Source: Flammeovirga pacifica (GTDB lineage Bacteria > Bacteroidota > Bacteroidia > Cytophagales > Flammeovirgaceae). Taken from it: a stretch of 64,000 bases of DNA. The position numbers were made by a program, and so were the translations under genes. Position 1 is the first letter of the stretch; the number at the start of each line of letters is the position of its first letter. Location: NCBI RefSeq assembly GCF_000807855.2, contig NZ_JRYR02000001.1:1-64000 (forward strand). The letters run 5' to 3'. The notes beneath the pieces were generated by a model that saw only the letters and a list, made by a program, of their open reading frames with translations, had not been told where the DNA came from and did no database searches. Below are positions 61,131 to 64,000 of the stretch, piece by piece.

Positions 61131-62615
61131 ATGAAACATTTAATTTTAACTGTATTAACCGTATTTACAGTTCTTTCAGTATCAGCGAAAAAATTTGAAG
61201 TGAAATTTGCGAACAAATCAGCACAGCAAATTCAACTTTTCTATCAGATTATAAAAGATGTTGAAAAGGAAGAACCTAAGTTCATATTTAAACTGGATTT
61301 ATCACAATCCAAGTCTTACACGATTAAGCTAAAAAGAGGACAAAAAGTAAAATTCATAGGATATGGCTCTGGAGTTGAAACTCTTCCTGTTATTCGAGAA
61401 TTTAATGACTTAAATAACCAGATGACTAATGAGATTGAATTGGTTCTTCCTAAAGTTGAAAAACTCAATATTGTCGAACTAAATGAAGTACTGGCAAAAC
61501 TTGGAAACGATAATGTTTTAAATGTACTCCTTGATTCAAACCAGTATGTTAATGACAAGATGCCTCCCTTGGGAGCTTTTATATTTTACAACTCTAAAAA
61601 GGATAAAACCTTAACATTAAAGCCGACTTTCTGGAAAAATGAAAATGATTTAAGAATTTTTGATAATAAATATTTCGACATAATTGACCACGTTAGTTCT
61701 GCTAACTCAGCCAGCTTGGGCTTGTCTGGAATACCATTTTTAAATAAGCTTGGAGCATCTTTCCAAAACTCTAATTTGCTTGAAATTATTTGGGAAATTG
61801 AAAATGCTCATTTTAAGCAATGGCAACCTACAGATAATAATGTTTTTCAAATCATAGCAGATAGTAGAAATTCAGGTTTTATTAATTCATGTGTAACAGA
61901 GATGAATACTGACTCATTAGCAGGAGGTGATTATAAATTGTTCTTCGTTTCTTCGATTTATGGTGTTGATAGAATCAAGGTATCAGCTAAAAAATACAAT
62001 AAGATTAATATCAATGCAGAAGTAAATTTCAGCGAACCCGTAACTCCAAACGTTGAGGTAATAAAGCCAATCCAAGCAGAAGCCACCTATGGTTATATGA
62101 AAGAAAAACTATATCATAATGTAGATTCTTCTCTTAATTTATCATTACGAGTCTTAGTGCTTGACTACACAAGTGCTCTTAACACTCATATTTCAACAAT
62201 AGCTAAACAAGCTCAAAAAGTGAACGCAGAGAACAGTGCAAATCGTTTAAAAGGGGAGATTGTAAATCTTTATACTGCTTTAAAATCATTGGATTCGACT
62301 TTGATAAATACTCAAGATGTAGAAGTTATAATCCCAATTGTTGATATCACACCTGACAAAATTTTAATGCCCCTTGAATTTGACAGTTTAGGAAATGAAA
62401 TCACTCCGCTTGAGGTTTCCCAACTAAATACACGTATCAATCAATTCAATTCACTTTTATCTCAAGTAAAAGAAAAGAACTCGAAGTTTAAAGATACTTT
62501 AATAAGCATCGAAAACCTTAGTCAACCTACTGATTATTACAGGATTGTGCAATCTACAAATCCGGCAGTACTAGACAAAAGAGTCCTAAATGCTTATCTA
62601 AAGAGCCAAAATTAA
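61131..62615 (+). CDS. secreted protein of unknown function (494 aa)
   Basis: 494 residues with a signal peptide (MKHLILTVLTVFTVLSVSAKK). The next 90 residues look like a small beta domain (KFEVKFANKSAQQIQLFY). The middle, about 120-310, carries LNKLGASFQNSNLLEIIWEIENAHFKQW; a charged, coil-rich C-terminal part follows. No transmembrane segment after the signal, no lipobox, no enzyme motif and no sorting domain. It stands between the 68-bp element and an attC-like site, as a gene cassette would. Its function is not recognisable. Confidence 0.7.
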   Translation: MKHLILTVLTVFTVLSVSAKKFEVKFANKSAQQIQLFYQIIKDVEKEEPKFIFKLDLSQSKSYTIKLKRGQKVKFIGYGSGVETLPVIREFNDLNNQMTNEIELVLPKVEKLNIVELNEVLAKLGNDNVLNVLLDSNQYVNDKMPPLGAFIFYNSKKDKTLTLKPTFWKNENDLRIFDNKYFDIIDHVSSANSASLGLSGIPFLNKLGASFQNSNLLEIIWEIENAHFKQWQPTDNNVFQIIADSRNSGFINSCVTEMNTDSLAGGDYKLFFVSSIYGVDRIKVSAKKYNKININAEVNFSEPVTPNVEVIKPIQAEATYGYMKEKLYHNVDSSLNLSLRVLVLDYTSALNTHISTIAKQAQKVNAENSANRLKGEIVNLYTALKSLDSTLINTQDVEVIIPIVDITPDKILMPLEFDSLGNEITPLEVSQLNTRINQFNSLLSQVKEKNSKFKDTLISIENLSQPTDYYRIVQSTNPAVLDKRVLNAYLKSQN

Positions 62616-62618
62616 AGT

Positions 62619-62684
62619 GCATGACAAAACCTAAACGCAATAACGCCCTACGGGACGCTACAGCGTTTAGCCAAATCGTTATGT
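62619..62684 (+). other. attC-like folded recombination site (putative)
   Basis: The arrangement is that of an integron attC site. GCATGAC (62619-62625) can pair with GTTATGT (62678-62684) using two G-T pairs; spacers of 5 and 7 bases follow; CTAAACGC (62631-62638) and GCGTTTAG (62663-62670) are a perfect 8-bp dyad; the centre is 24 bases. Divergences from known attC are the second R' position (GTTATGT, not GTTRRRY) and spacers of unequal length. It lies right after the 494-residue gene and fuses to a truncated zinc-ribbon gene. Confidence 0.6.
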
Positions 62685-62914
62685 CCCATTTCTTCTACTG
62701 TACTCTTTCTTACAGTCCCGTGTCCTTTTGGACATAACTTTCTTAAGATCTTATAATTCTGATGTATGATTTTTTCGTGAGATGATCGATCTGAAATTTT
62801 ACGCAATGATTTCTGATTGTTATAAGCATCTTTACAACTTAAAGAGCAAAACTTTTTATCCGATCTCCCTACCAAAATAGGTTCTTCACAATAGAGGCAT
62901 TTTTTGTTATTCAT
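62648..62914 (-). CDS. zinc-ribbon protein, 3' truncated
   Basis: 88 codons. Two Cys pairs (CLYCEEPILVG and CSLSCKDAY) form a zinc ribbon, as in a conserved Bacteroidota family whose members, as I recall them, run to about 115 residues. The match ends after the segment KSTVEEMG: the last 11 codons (HNDLAKRCSVP) and the stop are read from the palindromic attC-like site. The break falls on GGA-CATAACG, next to the GTT point of the site. It is therefore a truncated gene; the lost C-terminal third should be elsewhere if the insertion was recent. It is divergent from the recombinase remnant (207 bp spacer). Confidence 0.7.
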   Translation of the reverse strand: MNNKKCLYCEEPILVGRSDKKFCSLSCKDAYNNQKSLRKISDRSSHEKIIHQNYKILRKLCPKGHGTVRKSTVEEMGHNDLAKRCSVP

Positions 62915-63027
62915 GAATCGTTATTTGTTAAGCGATGAACTTTAATTTAATACATTACTTTTTAAAAATAAGCTAGTATTACAATTTAATTCAACCGTTG
63001 ATATTAATAGAAACTTTAAAATAGCCA

Positions 63028-63057
63028 TGTATTACACGAGTATACCCGTGTAATACA
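63028..63057. promoter_or_regulatory. 30-bp near-perfect palindrome upstream of recombinase remnant
   Basis: TGTATTACACG (63028-63038) and CGTGTAATACA (63047-63057) are perfect inverted copies around A-GTATAC-C; only the outer central pair breaks the symmetry. It is 64 bp upstream of the recombinase start. It could be an operator, a recombination core or the primary integration site of the recombinase. Confidence 0.6.
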
Positions 63058-63121
63058 CGGTTAATTGGATTGATTTTATAAAATTTGTCATAAAGTAAAG
63101 TTTTACAAAACCTTTATTCAT

Positions 63122-64000
63122 ATGACAAAGTCTACTCCTGATATTCGTTTAAATCCGATTAAAATCAAAAATCAAAAGTTCATCAAATTATCATTCCCTA
63201 TGACAGATGGAATGAAAAAGTTGGTAAAAACACTACCTGAAGTAAAATGGAGTAAAGAATTGGAATGTATCTTTATTCCAAATAGCTATAAAAGCATCCA
63301 AAATGTATTTACTACTTTTAAGGGTATTGCTTGGGTAGATACCAAGATGGTGTTTCAGAGTAATAGCAAAGAAGAACTAAGTAAAAAAGAAGTAGATTCT
63401 TATGAAACGCTGTATAAAAAGATAAAAGCCCAATACCCCAATACCCTCAAAATAGGTCAATACAACTTATTACATTGGTTAAAAAGTTAGAACTCTTTAG
63501 ATATTCATTAAATACAGCTTTTATATATACTTCTATGCTTCAAAAATATATATTGTTTCTAGAGGAAAACGGATATCAAGATATTAGCAAGTTGGAAGAT
63601 GGGCCTCAATCCAAAACTCTCTTAGAAATAGATTATTGTTTTCACAATGTACAACGCCCAAGAAAAAAAGATAAACTACCTGTTGTGTTAAGTATTGATG
63701 AAGTAAGGCAATAATTGAAAATACTAAGAATCTAAAACATAATGCGATTTTAATGATAATTTATTGGATTAATAAGTGAGTTAATTCATCTTGACCTTAA
63801 AGATATAGACTCAAAAAGAATGTTGATTAGAGTGGAAGAAGGAAAAGGCAACAATGACAGAAACACTTTATTATCTGAAAATACCTTATTAATACTTAGA
63901 GAATATAAACCAAAAAAGTATCTATTTGAAGGCGAAAAAGGAGGTAAATACAGTAAAACTTCTGTTGGTAAAATTTTAAAAAGAGCTGTTTTAAAATCTA
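63122..64000 (+). pseudogene. decayed tyrosine recombinase, N-terminal to central part, runs off window
   Basis: Four pieces of one recombinase in changing frames. 63122-63490 encodes an intact start and N-terminal arm region. From about 63475 the frame changes to KLELFRYSLNTAFIYTSMLQKY (SAM-like core-binding domain). A deletion of some 40-50 residues joins KLEDGPQ to RPRKKDKLPVVLSIDEVRQ. A frame change at about 63711 gives NTKNLKHNAILMIIYW, and another near 63760 gives SELIHLDLKDIDSKRMLIRVEEGKG...YLFEGEKGGKYSKTS, which ends at the window edge. The order and motifs are those of a Bacteroidota tyrosine recombinase. With at least three lesions it is inactive. The last 40 or so bases overlap in homology with the other copy at 60722. 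Confidence 0.85.

Noticed and set aside
61131-62615. MACPF or gasdermin-like pore former for the 494-residue protein
   Set aside because: Only a vague resemblance in beta-strand spacing; no signature motif of either family is present.
61131-62914. Toxin-antitoxin pair made of the 494-residue protein and the zinc-ribbon protein
   Set aside because: The two genes converge, the first is exported, and the second is truncated; no toxin or antitoxin motif is seen.
1-64000. tRNA, rRNA or CRISPR array
   Set aside because: No cloverleaf-like block with a CCA-type end, no rRNA sequence and no regularly spaced repeat were seen in reading both strands.

Overview
The window is AT-rich chromosomal DNA of a Bacteroidota bacterium, most likely a marine member of the Cytophagales (Flammeovirga-like; this is inferred from gene content, not from a marker gene). 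The reasons are a type IX secretion sorting domain on a 1664-residue secreted protein, a PorE-like TPR/beta-propeller/OmpA protein, two DUF3857 transglutaminase-fold proteins, a DUF2027-Smr protein, BshC, an alpha/beta hydrolase-OsmC fusion, TAnnTTTG-like promoter boxes and an absence of clear Shine-Dalgarno sequences. No rRNA, tRNA or CRISPR array was seen.

Layout. 1-721: the 3' end of a group II intron (domains V and VI) abuts a leftward NTR/TIMP-like lipoprotein gene whose last codons and stop lie inside the intron; the gene is preceded by a 68-bp element. 1120-15809: housekeeping and metabolic genes (lipid kinase, metallophosphatase, SulP transporter, rhomboid protease, anmK, cinA, an MFS carrier, a thioredoxin-like protein, a degenerate thiamine pyrophosphokinase-like protein, bshC, an M20 dipeptidase, an AraC regulator, a coiled-coil protein). 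16070-25233: an orphan ABC ATPase, a TlpA-like lipoprotein, a tight rnhB-lipoprotein-smr-membrane protein operon, and the tandem DUF3857 pair. 25285-30479: mmuM, an acyl-CoA ligase, YceI, and a TetR-AhpD-like pair with operator-like palindromes. 30643-35266: a four-gene operon (glutamine-synthetase-like ligase, iron alcohol dehydrogenase, class I amidotransferase-type hydrolase, aldehyde dehydrogenase) that reads as a gamma-glutamylation route for an amino alcohol, with a dyad 29 bp upstream of the first start codon. 35337-42774: an OsmC fusion, an outer-membrane barrel, a nitroreductase, a DUF819 protein, an LpxR-like lipid A deacylase and a PAS histidine kinase. 42777-44142: an IS3-family element with an A6G programmed frameshift. 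44196-55245: glnS-gltX, fabH, lon, the PorE-like gene and rocD. 55559-60553: the giant secreted T9SS protein, bracketed by two nearly identical terminators.

60722-64000 is a decayed recombination region. It holds two broken tyrosine recombinase genes, a second copy of the 68-bp element in inverted orientation, an unknown secreted 494-residue protein, an attC-like folded site that truncates a zinc-ribbon gene, and a 30-bp near-palindrome before the second recombinase. The 68-bp element, the attC-like site and the recombinase remnants together suggest an integron-like gene-cassette system in which different cargo genes were joined at GTT boundaries. This is the most unusual signal in the window. 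The possible amino-alcohol operon is the most interesting metabolic one.

Several start sites are moved here from the longest reading frame: 637, 10059 (TTG), 17113, 32004, 33157, 37298, 39757 and 51429. Two small genes (28112-28288 and 39444-39623) were read directly from the sequence.
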